Source: Planktophila sp965267775
GTDB lineage: Bacteria; Actinomycetota; Actinomycetes; Nanopelagicales; Nanopelagicaceae
DNA length: 64,000 bases
Direction: 5' to 3'
NCBI GenBank assembly: GCA_965267775.1
Contig: OZ254140.1
Location: 1,178,001 to 1,242,000, forward strand
A program made the position numbers and the translations under genes. Below the pieces are notes generated by a model, which worked only from the letters and a program-made list of their open reading frames with translations, was not told the DNA's origin and did not search any database. Positions within the stretch are counted from its first letter, which is position 1; each line of letters begins with the position of its first letter. Below are positions 26,280-34,452 of this stretch, one piece after another.

Positions 26280-26371
26280 CGGAGGTCCTCCGCAGTGCTC
26301 CTCAGCATATTTACTGAGCCTCGGCCTACCGGTCCGGGGGTCTTAGATATTTCTATCTAAGTCGCACTACG
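26280..26371 (-). promoter_or_regulatory. structured RNA leader between rpmJ and rpsM, four-helix fold
   Basis: In the minus-strand RNA, CGTAGTGC (26371-26364) pairs with GCACTGCG (26298-26291) over 8 bp including one U-G pair. Inside lie CTTAGATA-GAAA-TATCTAAG (perfect 8-bp stem, GNRA tetraloop), a CCCCGG/CCGAGG stem with one mismatch, and CTCAG/CTGAG with an 8-base loop. The closing helix abuts CGGAGG, followed at once by its complement CCTCCG. The position before rpsM matches that of the S4-regulated alpha-operon leader of E. coli. It is not a tRNA: loop sizes and conserved bases do not fit. Confidence 0.6.
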
Positions 26372-26401
26372 CGTACTTATTTCTTTGTCTTAGTTAACGA
26401 A

Positions 26402-26515
26402 TTAACCTTGACGCTGCTTGTGACGAAGATTCTCGCAGATCACCATTACGCGACCCTTACGACGAATGACTTTGCACTTGTCGCAAATCTTCTTCACGCT
26501 TGGATTAACCTTCAC
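26402..26515 (-). CDS. rpmJ: 50S ribosomal protein L36
   Basis: 37 residues, short but unmistakable: MKVNPSVKKICDKCKVI, then RRKGRVMVICENLRHKQRQG. The zinc ligands are Cys-X2-Cys, a later Cys and the His of RHKQRQG, so this is the C+ form. The start is GTG at 26515, preceded by AAAAGGA. It sits between infA and rpsM, its conserved place. Confidence 0.96.
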   Translation of the reverse strand: MKVNPSVKKICDKCKVIRRKGRVMVICENLRHKQRQG

Positions 26516-26543
26516 GTGTTTTTCCTTTTGTTATGCGAACTAT

Positions 26544-26765
26544 TTACTTGTAACGGTAAATAATTCGACCCTTAGTTAGGTCATATGGACTGAGTTCTAC
26601 GATCACACGGTCTGCAGGCAAGATACGGATGTAGTTCTTACGCATCTTTCCTGAGATGTGAGCTAAGACTTTATGTCCATTGGTTAGTTCAACGCGGAAC
26701 ATTGCATTAGGAAGTGCTTCAGCTACAGTGCCTTCGATCTCGATCGCACCATCTTTGCTAGCCAA
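26544..26765 (-). CDS. infA: translation initiation factor IF-1
   Basis: 73 residues, OB fold, with IEIEGTVAEALPNAMFRVEL and SPYDLTKGRIIYRYK matching the family end to end. The start codon is TTG at 26765 (TTG-GCT-AGC) with AGGTGG six bases upstream. No ATG gives the correct N-terminus. Use of TTG may keep expression low. First gene of the alpha block, following an accessory gene cluster. Confidence 0.97.
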   Translation of the reverse strand: MASKDGAIEIEGTVAEALPNAMFRVELTNGHKVLAHISGKMRKNYIRILPADRVIVELSPYDLTKGRIIYRYK

Positions 26766-26930
26766 GTAACGCCACCTAATTTCTATATCTCGAATTAAAC
26801 GAACACGGTTCGACCAGGTGAAAATCTGTGGATTTCCATCTGGACCGAAGGGTGATTCTATGCGAGGGGCCCCTTATAAGGGAAATCAGCCTAATTCGCC
26901 CTCATCAGTGACCGGCGACACGCTGGGAAT

Positions 26931-28610
26931 CTAGCGGCGGGTCGGGTCGGCGATCTTCTTAAAACCCTTCGGGCAGGCTGGGTTGAGGGCGGTGATTTTC
27001 CTCTTGGCGTTGCCCTTGGCGCACCAGATGACCTTCTTTTCCTTGGCCAATTGGGCACTTGAGCCTGGCGGCGAGGTTGGAGAGGGTGTTGGGGCTGCGA
27101 TTGGAGCCGCTTTCTCAAATTTCACCCGAATTGTGGGGTTAGAGAAGTGGAAGCCATCGGCGCTGAGGTAGCTCCAGCCATCTTTAGATCCGACTGCGAT
27201 GGTTCCCACTTCAGTCGCTACATCACCATAAATGATTGAGACCTTTGCCGAGGCGGGAAGCTCGCTCACACCGTAGAGGCATTGGATTACCTCATTAGAG
27301 ATGGCCAATGTGTACGTTCCAACATTCTCTACTCCCGCTTCGTTGAAATGCGGTGCAGCAATCTTGTAATCAAGGGTCATCGCTTCTGCATTCCATGTCG
27401 GTGGCTCACTTGAATACACGGATGCATTTGTTGTCACTAGCCCACCAATTGCAGAGGTGCCATTCATGCACTTGCTTTGTGCGGGATTTATATTTGTTCC
27501 AAAAGACCAGATATCAATTGTTGTGAGAGCTGTATCTTTTAAATATGGTGCCCATGCAGAAAATTCTTCGAATGCTCGAGCTCCTTGAGATGCATCTGCG
27601 TAGAGTCCGAGATTTTGATCGCGCCGTTCTGGATAGCCAGCGAATGGGTAGAGCTTCTTGATGAAGTCAGAAGGTAGATCATCGTATTTAACCCAGCCAC
27701 CCATGACAGGCATCGCCACAGATTTGGCTGAAACTGTCAAGAGGTTTGAAGTGTCAGAAAAAGTATTCACTGAAATACTTGGAGATTTTAATCTACCCTT
27801 AAACCATCCCGTGATTGTCTTAGGGAGACGTAAGGTTAATGAATACTCATTCTCAAGATTAGTTGCGCCCTGCTTGTAACAAATTCCAGTCGAGATAGCT
27901 AAACAGTCGCTTCGGGTATTTGAAAGAGTTGCAACATTTAAACCAGTTTCAGGGCTTCTGACAATAATGCGTTCTGGCGCCTTGACTGTTGGATCAATAA
28001 CTTTAAGGACAGGATAAACATCTGCATCCAACTTCGGCATTACCGAGCTTGTTCCCGAAATACTGTAAAAAACTTGAGCGCGAACTAAATAGAGATTGGA
28101 ATTTTCATCTTGGAAAAGGGCCGGTGTTGAGGATCTTGGAATATTGAACAATCGACTCTCTGGGGTATCGACAATACTTTCAAGGGCAGGCCCCACATAT
28201 TGAAGCTCTTTCTGACTTCCACTTGTTAGGGTCACTTTCAAATTTTCAATGCACCCAATTTCGAGGGTGTTCTTGCACTTTCCAAGGAAGGTTCTTCCCT
28301 CAACCGTGTAGCCACTCTTCAACTCACAATTAGCATCTTCCCAAGAGCTGCAAAGCCGCCAATCCCAAAAGTCAGAAGGAACATACGTTCCATCTGACTT
28401 AAATGCGGGGATATGTGAATAACGGATATAGCCAATCGTGTCCATGCCGGAGAAATTCTCTTGGAAGAAGATTCCGCGTGCACCAATTTCTGGAACCGCA
28501 CTCTCAAATATTTGAGCAGGATTCTTACTTGGCGCATCAGCAGCATGTGCGATTCCAGTAGCAGGAATAAAAAGTAGAAGTGCGACTAGTCCTACAAGGA
28601 ATTTCTTCAT
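26931..28610 (-). CDS. secreted protein of unknown function, paralogue 3 of a tandem set, basic Cys-X15-Cys C-terminal tag
   Basis: 559 residues. Signal peptide of about 23 residues (MKKFLVGLVALLLFIPATGIAHA). No catalytic motif recognised. The middle shares with the next paralogue a GWFKGRLKSPSISV block (GWLHGRIYNPNVNI in the paralogue), MPVMGGW and VTTNASVYSSEPPTWN, and near the end IAPHFNEAG and GFHFSNPTIRVKF. A Pro/Ser-rich linker leads to the C-terminal tag WCAKGNAKRKITA, then PACPKGFKKIADPTRR. It overlaps the upstream paralogue by one base. Probably an envelope-exposed structural or binding protein (inference). Confidence 0.85.
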   Translation of the reverse strand: MKKFLVGLVALLLFIPATGIAHAADAPSKNPAQIFESAVPEIGARGIFFQENFSGMDTIGYIRYSHIPAFKSDGTYVPSDFWDWRLCSSWEDANCELKSGYTVEGRTFLGKCKNTLEIGCIENLKVTLTSGSQKELQYVGPALESIVDTPESRLFNIPRSSTPALFQDENSNLYLVRAQVFYSISGTSSVMPKLDADVYPVLKVIDPTVKAPERIIVRSPETGLNVATLSNTRSDCLAISTGICYKQGATNLENEYSLTLRLPKTITGWFKGRLKSPSISVNTFSDTSNLLTVSAKSVAMPVMGGWVKYDDLPSDFIKKLYPFAGYPERRDQNLGLYADASQGARAFEEFSAWAPYLKDTALTTIDIWSFGTNINPAQSKCMNGTSAIGGLVTTNASVYSSEPPTWNAEAMTLDYKIAAPHFNEAGVENVGTYTLAISNEVIQCLYGVSELPASAKVSIIYGDVATEVGTIAVGSKDGWSYLSADGFHFSNPTIRVKFEKAAPIAAPTPSPTSPPGSSAQLAKEKKVIWCAKGNAKRKITALNPACPKGFKKIADPTRR

Positions 28611-30316
28611 CAGGCTATCTTCTTATAACCCTTAGGGCAGATTGGCTTTGTCGCGGTGACTTTTTTCTTCATCTTGCCCTTTGCGCAGGTGATTGTCACC
28701 TTCTTCGCTGGGAGCTGCGGGCTGGCCTGAGTAGTCATCTCTGGTTCTGGGAGAACTACCGGCTGAGGCTGTGAGAGCTTCACCTGAATTGTCGGCGATG
28801 AGTAAGTAAATCCCTTTGCAGAGAGACTCAGCCAGCCATCACGTTCATCGATTGTTTGAGTAGCTGTTTGCGACGTTCCATCTTCAGAGAGAATCGTCAG
28901 CGAAGCTTGGATAGGAGCAGAGCTGAATCCATAGATGCATCGTGCGACTTCAGATCGAATTCTTAAATCGTATGTTCCCGTAAAAACTTCACCATTTGAT
29001 GTCAGATGTGGCGCCATCACTTTGTAATCAAGCGATTGTAAATCTTGGTTATATGAAGGTGGGCCTGCAGAATAAACAGCTGCATTTGTTGTAACAAACC
29101 CGACTAAATCTTTAGCATCGCGGATGCAATTGTTGGAATTCTTCATCTGCCAATCAGGAAGGTTAGAGAAAGTCCAGGTTGATGGCGATGCGCTGGCTTT
29201 ATCTTTGATCTGCGGAAGCCAGAGCCCTAACGCCGTAAGCGCCTCATCTCCAGAAGTCTCAATAATCTCTTGGAAATTCCCGCTGGCGAGTGCCTTGGTC
29301 GTGTGATTGCCTTGGCCGCCACGAACCTTTCCAGCAAGGATGTACTCCTTAATGGCAGCGGTGAGTTCATCCCAACGGAACCACTCACCAATTACAGGTA
29401 CATTAATTGGAGAGGCGCTCACCTCGATTATTTGCTCGCCTGCAGGGTTAGAAGTGATATTGACGTTTGGGTTATAGATGCGGCCATGAAGCCAACCGCT
29501 GAGTTTCTTATGTAACCTCACTCTTACGCCGAAATTGTAATTACTTGGAAATGCTTGGCGCTGGGCGCATGAACCATCACCAATCATTGCGCAGTAACGC
29601 CACTCATCAACAGAAGGGTGCATGACACCTCTAGTAACACCTGCGCTGGCTTCCGTTGAATCTTGGGCAACCTGCTTCTGGTATCGCCCCGAAATTATCT
29701 TCACCGGAACGATATTGACCGTTAATCGGTTCATCGTAAATTGTTCATTGGTAACTTTTGTCGCTGCAGACTTCTCTAGATTCGAAACAGAGAACGCCTG
29801 AACCATATATTGAGTAGTTCCAGAACCACCTTCCACTCCAGGGAGATTCCAAATAGTTGGTGATCCACCTGTAGGAAGATTGAGATTGGTATTTCCTGGG
29901 TAATTCCAGGTAGCTGTTGCAGGATATTCGTACGGCGATTGCGCATCGATGCGATTTCCGTTAGCGTCGATTGCGTAGAAGGCTTCAATGCAATTGGTTT
30001 CTACAATCGGAGAACACGGTTGCAAAAAAGCTGATGCCTGAATTGATGTGAGTTCAACGCACTTAGGAGAATCCACGCTCGTGCAGTGAAAACTTGGTAA
30101 CTGAATATCACCATCTTGCTTCGTAGTCGCATAGATCGTAGAAGGTTCACGATTTAAAGTGCTGTTGTCGGAGACGAAAAGTGATCTCCAACCATCGCCG
30201 ACTGGAAATGCAGAAGGCGTCCATTGCTCATCAGGAACGCCGGCGGCAGAACTTACAGAGGAGAGCGGTCCCAATAGGACCACTCCCCCCATAAGTACTG
30301 CAATTAACTTCTTCAT
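28610..30316 (-). CDS. secreted protein of unknown function, paralogue 2 of a tandem set, basic Cys-X15-Cys C-terminal tag
   Basis: 568 residues with a signal peptide (MKKLIAVLMGGVVLLGPLSS, cleavage near SSAAG). It aligns along most of its length with the downstream 559-residue protein: DEQWTPSAFPVGDGWRS start, GWLHGRIYNPNVNI, VPVIGEWFRWDEL, VGFVTTNAAVYSAGPP, YKVMAPHLTSNGE, GFTYSSPTIQVKL. It ends with a linker rich in Pro and Glu and the tag ITCAKGKMKKKVTA, then PICPKGYKKIA. Eight or more cysteines suggest disulfides. No enzyme motif is seen. The spacing of 6 bases from the upstream paralogue and a one-base overlap downstream show an operon. Confidence 0.85.
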   Translation of the reverse strand: MKKLIAVLMGGVVLLGPLSSVSSAAGVPDEQWTPSAFPVGDGWRSLFVSDNSTLNREPSTIYATTKQDGDIQLPSFHCTSVDSPKCVELTSIQASAFLQPCSPIVETNCIEAFYAIDANGNRIDAQSPYEYPATATWNYPGNTNLNLPTGGSPTIWNLPGVEGGSGTTQYMVQAFSVSNLEKSAATKVTNEQFTMNRLTVNIVPVKIISGRYQKQVAQDSTEASAGVTRGVMHPSVDEWRYCAMIGDGSCAQRQAFPSNYNFGVRVRLHKKLSGWLHGRIYNPNVNITSNPAGEQIIEVSASPINVPVIGEWFRWDELTAAIKEYILAGKVRGGQGNHTTKALASGNFQEIIETSGDEALTALGLWLPQIKDKASASPSTWTFSNLPDWQMKNSNNCIRDAKDLVGFVTTNAAVYSAGPPSYNQDLQSLDYKVMAPHLTSNGEVFTGTYDLRIRSEVARCIYGFSSAPIQASLTILSEDGTSQTATQTIDERDGWLSLSAKGFTYSSPTIQVKLSQPQPVVLPEPEMTTQASPQLPAKKVTITCAKGKMKKKVTATKPICPKGYKKIA

Positions 30317-30322
30317 AAGGAG

Positions 30323-31585
30323 TTACTTCTTCTGATAACCCTTAGGACATGTTGGCTTCACAGCTGTAATCTTCTTTACAGACTTGCCGTAGACACATGT
30401 AATCGTCGTCTTATTGAGCATCTGCTGTGGTGCTCGCCAATCCTTGCGGACTGCAATCTTCAATCGTGGTCGAGAGTATCCAAAGCCAGATACATCGATG
30501 ATGATCTTCCCACTCTTTACTCCGATTGTGGCGACAGCAGCTGATGATCCCCCGTCAGTTGTAACAACCTGCACTGAGAGCGCCTTAATTGCATCATTGG
30601 CATTCTCTAGCCCCCAGAGAAGCCTTGCATCTGCAGCAGGAATAATTGCCTTGTAAAAGCCCATATTGGGAGTAGTTCCATCTGCTGCAAAGTGTGGTGC
30701 AGCGGCGGTCCATGTGAATTCTTTATTCTCAGCGTTCCATACCGGTGTGCTGAGATCGCAGACTCCGTTAGATGAGACGACCATATCGCCAGATACTCCA
30801 TCGGCTCCGAAAGCTGATTGACCCTCATTGTTAATAAAGAGAATCGCCTGAAGTTGGCGAACATTTGCCTTGGCAACGCCAGTCTCGCCTGAACAATCTG
30901 CTGACTTTGAAGCAAGCGCAACTGTTACTGGGCTACCTGAGAACTTGATTGTTGAAAGCCCATTTGCTGATGAGTAATCACCAGAGAAGTTAGTTCCAAC
31001 GCCAACAAGAACGCCAGGTCGGATTTCGCCAGTCTTTACAGTTACAGAGATATAAATATCTGAATCGAGATTTGCAGCATAGGTTGGCTTATCAACCTGT
31101 GTTGCAAGCTTTACCTTCTTGTCGCTGCCAGTAAAGGTTGGTAGTACATCTACAAAGACATGGTTTACAAATTCATTTGCAGTCTTCGCCTCAATATAGA
31201 GACCGCCATATCCGAGTGAATCTAGCCCCTTAGTTGACCAATCTAATGAGGTCCAACGTCCTGTAAGTGATCGACCTGTTGCTACCGCTGGGATTGAAGG
31301 AGCAATCGCCGTGGATGTATCAACGACAGTTGAAGAATCTGATGAGACTGTGGTTGTCTCTGGTGCAGTTAATACCTGTCCATCAGGAACCCATGTCAAA
31401 GAGATAGGTGTACCACCGACAGGAGTAACCGAAACGCTCTCTACGCAGTAGCTCGTACGTGCAGAGCTACAGATAGGCCACGCACTCTTAGGAACACTCA
31501 ACGCCGCCTCTGCTGGCGTGATAGAGATCAGGGCTGCTGCAACAAGGGCGAACGCTGCTGCGCCCGCAGTAATAATCTTCTTCAC
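30323..31585 (-). CDS. secreted protein of unknown function, paralogue 1 of a tandem set, basic Cys-X15-Cys C-terminal tag
   Basis: 420 residues from the GTG at 31585 (GGGGG ribosome-binding site). Signal peptide KKIITAGAAAFALVAAALIS ending PAEA. More distant from the other two paralogues, but it shares the C-terminal half: TPVWNAENKEFTWTAAAPHF, an amphipathic strand near MGFYKAIIPAADARLLWGLENA, GFGYSRPRLKIAV, and the tag ITCVYGKSVKKITA, then PTCPKGYQKK. First of the three-gene set and directly downstream of the sigma/anti-sigma-like pair, from which it is separated by 128 bases. Confidence 0.85.
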   Translation of the reverse strand: MKKIITAGAAAFALVAAALISITPAEAALSVPKSAWPICSSARTSYCVESVSVTPVGGTPISLTWVPDGQVLTAPETTTVSSDSSTVVDTSTAIAPSIPAVATGRSLTGRWTSLDWSTKGLDSLGYGGLYIEAKTANEFVNHVFVDVLPTFTGSDKKVKLATQVDKPTYAANLDSDIYISVTVKTGEIRPGVLVGVGTNFSGDYSSANGLSTIKFSGSPVTVALASKSADCSGETGVAKANVRQLQAILFINNEGQSAFGADGVSGDMVVSSNGVCDLSTPVWNAENKEFTWTAAAPHFAADGTTPNMGFYKAIIPAADARLLWGLENANDAIKALSVQVVTTDGGSSAAVATIGVKSGKIIIDVSGFGYSRPRLKIAVRKDWRAPQQMLNKTTITCVYGKSVKKITAVKPTCPKGYQKK

Positions 31586-31713
31586 TTTTCCCCCACGTGG
31601 TAGACGAAGTAGCCAAAGCGGCTCTGATTCTTTTACCGTTGCAATGAGGCTAATTTATGCGGATATGCGAGTCATAGATAGGGGAAGATGGTCAGAAATG
31701 GTCATCTCCACGC

Positions 31714-32355
31714 TTAGCGAAGCTGAGCGAGGTACCAGTTCCACTGCCAGCTCACCCCTGGCGAGACTTCGAGGCCATCCTTAAATTCTGGAAAGGTAAA
31801 GACCAAGAGAGCCTTTCCGCCAGGCAAGACCGTGGTTGGGCGAGAGTCGCTCACCAAAGGCGTGTGATTATTGAAGATCCCTAATGAAGGTGCGGTCGAG
31901 ACTAAATCTGCGGTGTTATTTTCAACCGAGAGAATCCATGTCGTTGGGCACTGCTCTTTACCGCAGCGCTCCCACGAGATCTTTAACCCTACTGCGGTCA
32001 GGCCACCGAGAGTATCCCCCAAGCCACCTGCAGAACTGATGGCAGCGACATCGCCGACGCTCTGCTCCCAGGTCACTGGATAGTCAGATGAGAGACCAAT
32101 GACCTCTGGCTGGGTGGCGATATTGTCACCAGTAACGCCACCGCCCATAATCTTGATTGGGTCACTCTTGAAGAACTCGTAAATTCCGATGCTTCCGGCG
32201 CTAATTGCAAATACAGCAAGAACGGCGAGGATGCGATTACGAATTCGTTCGCGACGAACCTTCGCAATAATTATTGGTGCAAGGTCGCGGCTGTCATTGA
32301 CTCCGACAGCCATCCATTGCATCTCGCGTTTGATAAGCGGATCAATATCACTCAT
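31714..32355 (-). CDS. single-pass membrane protein, probable anti-sigma or sigma-partner protein
   Basis: 213 residues from the ATG at 32355 (MSDIDPLIKREMQWMAVG). This start overlaps the sigma-factor stop by 8 bases. A short basic cytoplasmic part of about 40 residues precedes one transmembrane helix (ILAVLAVFAISAGSIGIYEFF). The outer domain of about 150 residues contains ISWERCGKEQCPTTWILSVENN, suggesting one disulfide. There is no His-X3-Cys-X2-Cys zinc anti-sigma motif. The anti-sigma role is inferred from overlap with the ECF sigma gene and the topology. The outer domain could instead be a sensor of envelope state. Confidence 0.7.
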   Translation of the reverse strand: MSDIDPLIKREMQWMAVGVNDSRDLAPIIIAKVRRERIRNRILAVLAVFAISAGSIGIYEFFKSDPIKIMGGGVTGDNIATQPEVIGLSSDYPVTWEQSVGDVAAISSAGGLGDTLGGLTAVGLKISWERCGKEQCPTTWILSVENNTADLVSTAPSLGIFNNHTPLVSDSRPTTVLPGGKALLVFTFPEFKDGLEVSPGVSWQWNWYLAQLR

Positions 32356-32944
32356 TGGAATCCACCACCTCTGCAATTAATATTTCACGGACATTATCAG
32401 CCGGTGCGCTGAGTTCGCGCGAAGAAGATTTCTCTAACTCCGGCACCAACTCTACATAGGCTGCAACAGCTGCCTTGCCACGTGCAAGGTGAGATGCAGC
32501 AGTTCCCATTGGAATTTGCAGAACGTCGGCAACTTCTCGAAGCACCATTCCGTGTTCGTAGATCAAGACAAGAACAGCACGTTGAATTGCGCTGAGTGAT
32601 TTCAAAGCTGCCTGTACGAGAAGTCGCTGTGTGACATCCTCTGTCTGATCTGCAATATCTCTAATATTTTCGGCGAGATCCCATGATGTCTCGAGCTCTT
32701 GTTGCTTGCGCAACCACTTGCGGCGCATATCGGCATGCTTGCTCACCATCACGCGCATGAGATAAGCCTCAGGATTTTCATGGACACGAATCTTTGCCCA
32801 ACGCTTATAGACATCTGCCAGGGCCTCTTGGAGAACATCTTCAGCATTTTGAGTATCGAAGCAGATTACCTTCGCAGCCTTCAGGAATGCCTTCTGATTT
32901 TCGCGGAGCCAGAGAGTGAACTCCACCTGATCTTGGTGGCTCAT
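32348..32944 (-). CDS. ECF-type RNA polymerase sigma factor
   Basis: 198 residues. Sigma region 2 covers about residues 8-85 (DTQNAEDVLQEALADVYKRW, NPEAYLMRVMVSKHADMRRKW). Region 4 covers about residues 115-170 (LSAIQRAVLVLIYEHGMVLREVADVLQIPMGTAASHLARGK). No region 3 is present. The length and the LWLRENQKAFLKAA start resemble the actinobacterial SigE-like ECF group. A C-terminal tail of about 30 acidic residues follows region 4. Overlaps the membrane partner gene. It probably directs expression of the downstream secreted paralogues (inference). Confidence 0.9.
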   Translation of the reverse strand: MSHQDQVEFTLWLRENQKAFLKAAKVICFDTQNAEDVLQEALADVYKRWAKIRVHENPEAYLMRVMVSKHADMRRKWLRKQQELETSWDLAENIRDIADQTEDVTQRLLVQAALKSLSAIQRAVLVLIYEHGMVLREVADVLQIPMGTAASHLARGKAAVAAYVELVPELEKSSSRELSAPADNVREILIAEVVDSNE

Positions 32945-32986
32945 ACCCTCATCTCCATACTCTGAGTTTAAGGGATGGTGCTCGCC

Positions 32987-33799
32987 CTAGTCGAGTGAGG
33001 TAGAGATCTCGATGCCGTAGCGAGCGAGCTTTTCACGCCCACCATCGATAGCGGTGAGAACAAATGGCTTTCCATCCGGGCAAATAACATAAGAATGTTC
33101 AAAGTGAGCACCGCGTGAACCATCGGTTGAGACAACGGTCCAATCATCGCCAAGAACCTTTGACTTCTCGCTTCCGCGAGTAATCATCGGCTCAATGGCG
33201 AGAGACATTCCAGGAACAATCTTGGGACCAAATCCCTTACGTCCAAAGTTGAGAACATGTGGCTCTTGGTGCATCTCTGTGCCAATTCCATGTCCGCCAT
33301 ACTCACGCAAAATTCCATACTTGCCTTGAGAATTTACATACTTCTCAACTGCATGGCCGATATCTGAAAGTCGCGCATTCAGCGATCCAGCGGCGATTCC
33401 CTGCCACATGGATTCTTCGCAGACATCCATCATCTTCTGATCTTCTGGATCAACTGTGCCTAAGCCGATAGAGAACGCTGCATCTCCATGCCAACCATCA
33501 ATAATTGCACCGCAATCAATTGAGACAACATCGCCATCGTTAAGAATTCGAGGACCTGGAATTCCATGAACAATCTCTTCATTGATCGAGACACAGATTG
33601 ATTTTGGATAACCATGGTATCCAAGGAAATTTGCTGTCCCGCCGCCGCGCTTAATAGTTGCAACAGCGATTGCATCAAGTGCATCTGTTGTCATACCAAT
33701 CTGAATGTTCTCACGAATCGCCTTATGAATCTGTGCAACAAGTAATCCTGCGCGGCGCATCACCTTGAGTTGATCAAGGTCTTTGATTTGAATTGCCAT
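32987..33799 (-). CDS. map: methionine aminopeptidase
   Basis: 270 residues. Removes the initiator methionine. The five metal ligands are visible as the Asp of SIDCGAIIDGW, the Asp of GDAAFSI, the His of GGHGIG, the Glu of AIEPMI and the Glu of AHFEHS. Type I, without the N-terminal SH3-binding zinc extension. Follows adk by 14 bases. Confidence 0.97.
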   Translation of the reverse strand: MAIQIKDLDQLKVMRRAGLLVAQIHKAIRENIQIGMTTDALDAIAVATIKRGGGTANFLGYHGYPKSICVSINEEIVHGIPGPRILNDGDVVSIDCGAIIDGWHGDAAFSIGLGTVDPEDQKMMDVCEESMWQGIAAGSLNARLSDIGHAVEKYVNSQGKYGILREYGGHGIGTEMHQEPHVLNFGRKGFGPKIVPGMSLAIEPMITRGSEKSKVLGDDWTVVSTDGSRGAHFEHSYVICPDGKPFVLTAIDGGREKLARYGIEISTSLD

Positions 33800-33813
33800 G
33801 TGTTGTTACCGAA

Positions 33814-34452
33814 TTAAGCTTTTACGCGTGCGAGAGCTGATGTTGCGCGCTCTGTAATTTCAGCGATCTCGCCATCAGCATCAATTGTGATGAGAAGGCC
33901 TTCTGTGCGATAGAAGTGAATAATTGGCGCTGTCTGCTCTTCATAGACATCGAGGCGCTTTGCAATGACCTCTGCCTTATCGTCTTCACGCTGATAGAGA
34001 TCTGCTCCCCCGCAAGCCGAACATGCAGTTGCCTCTGGACCAGATGGCGCGCCACATGCACGACATGTACGACGTGATGAGAGGCGACCGATGATCAAAT
34101 CATTTGGAATTGAGAGTTCGAGAACTGCATCAAGCGGCGTGCGCTTCTCAGCGAGAATTGCGCGCAATACCTCAGCTTGGACAACGTTACGTGGGAAGCC
34201 ATCGAGTAAGAAGCCGTTTGCAGCATCTTCCCAAGTGAGGCGATCCTTCACCATTGCATTTGTAACAGAGTCTGGAACGAGCTGACCTGCATCCATGTAG
34301 CCCTTAGCTTCCTGACCTAAAGCTGTATTCTCTTTAAGGTTTGCACGGAAGATATCTCCAGTAGAGATATGTGGAACGCCATAGTGTGAAGCAAGGAATT
34401 GAGCTTGTGTTCCCTTGCCCGCACCTGGTGGACCTACCAGGACGAGGCGCAT
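33814..34452 (-). CDS. adk: adenylate kinase
   Basis: 212 residues. AMP + ATP to 2 ADP. P-loop GPPGAGKGT at residues 7-15, GFPRNVVQAE, and a lid domain with four cysteines (CRACG and CSACGG) that bind structural zinc. Overlaps secY by one base, the conserved secY-adk-map order. Confidence 0.98.
   Translation of the reverse strand: MRLVLVGPPGAGKGTQAQFLASHYGVPHISTGDIFRANLKENTALGQEAKGYMDAGQLVPDSVTNAMVKDRLTWEDAANGFLLDGFPRNVVQAEVLRAILAEKRTPLDAVLELSIPNDLIIGRLSSRRTCRACGAPSGPEATACSACGGADLYQREDDKAEVIAKRLDVYEEQTAPIIHFYRTEGLLITIDADGEIAEITERATSALARVKA

Noticed and set aside
26291..26371. tRNA gene
   Set aside because: The region folds with four helices, but loop lengths, the GAAA loop and the absence of TTCRA-type and CCA-end features exclude a tRNA.
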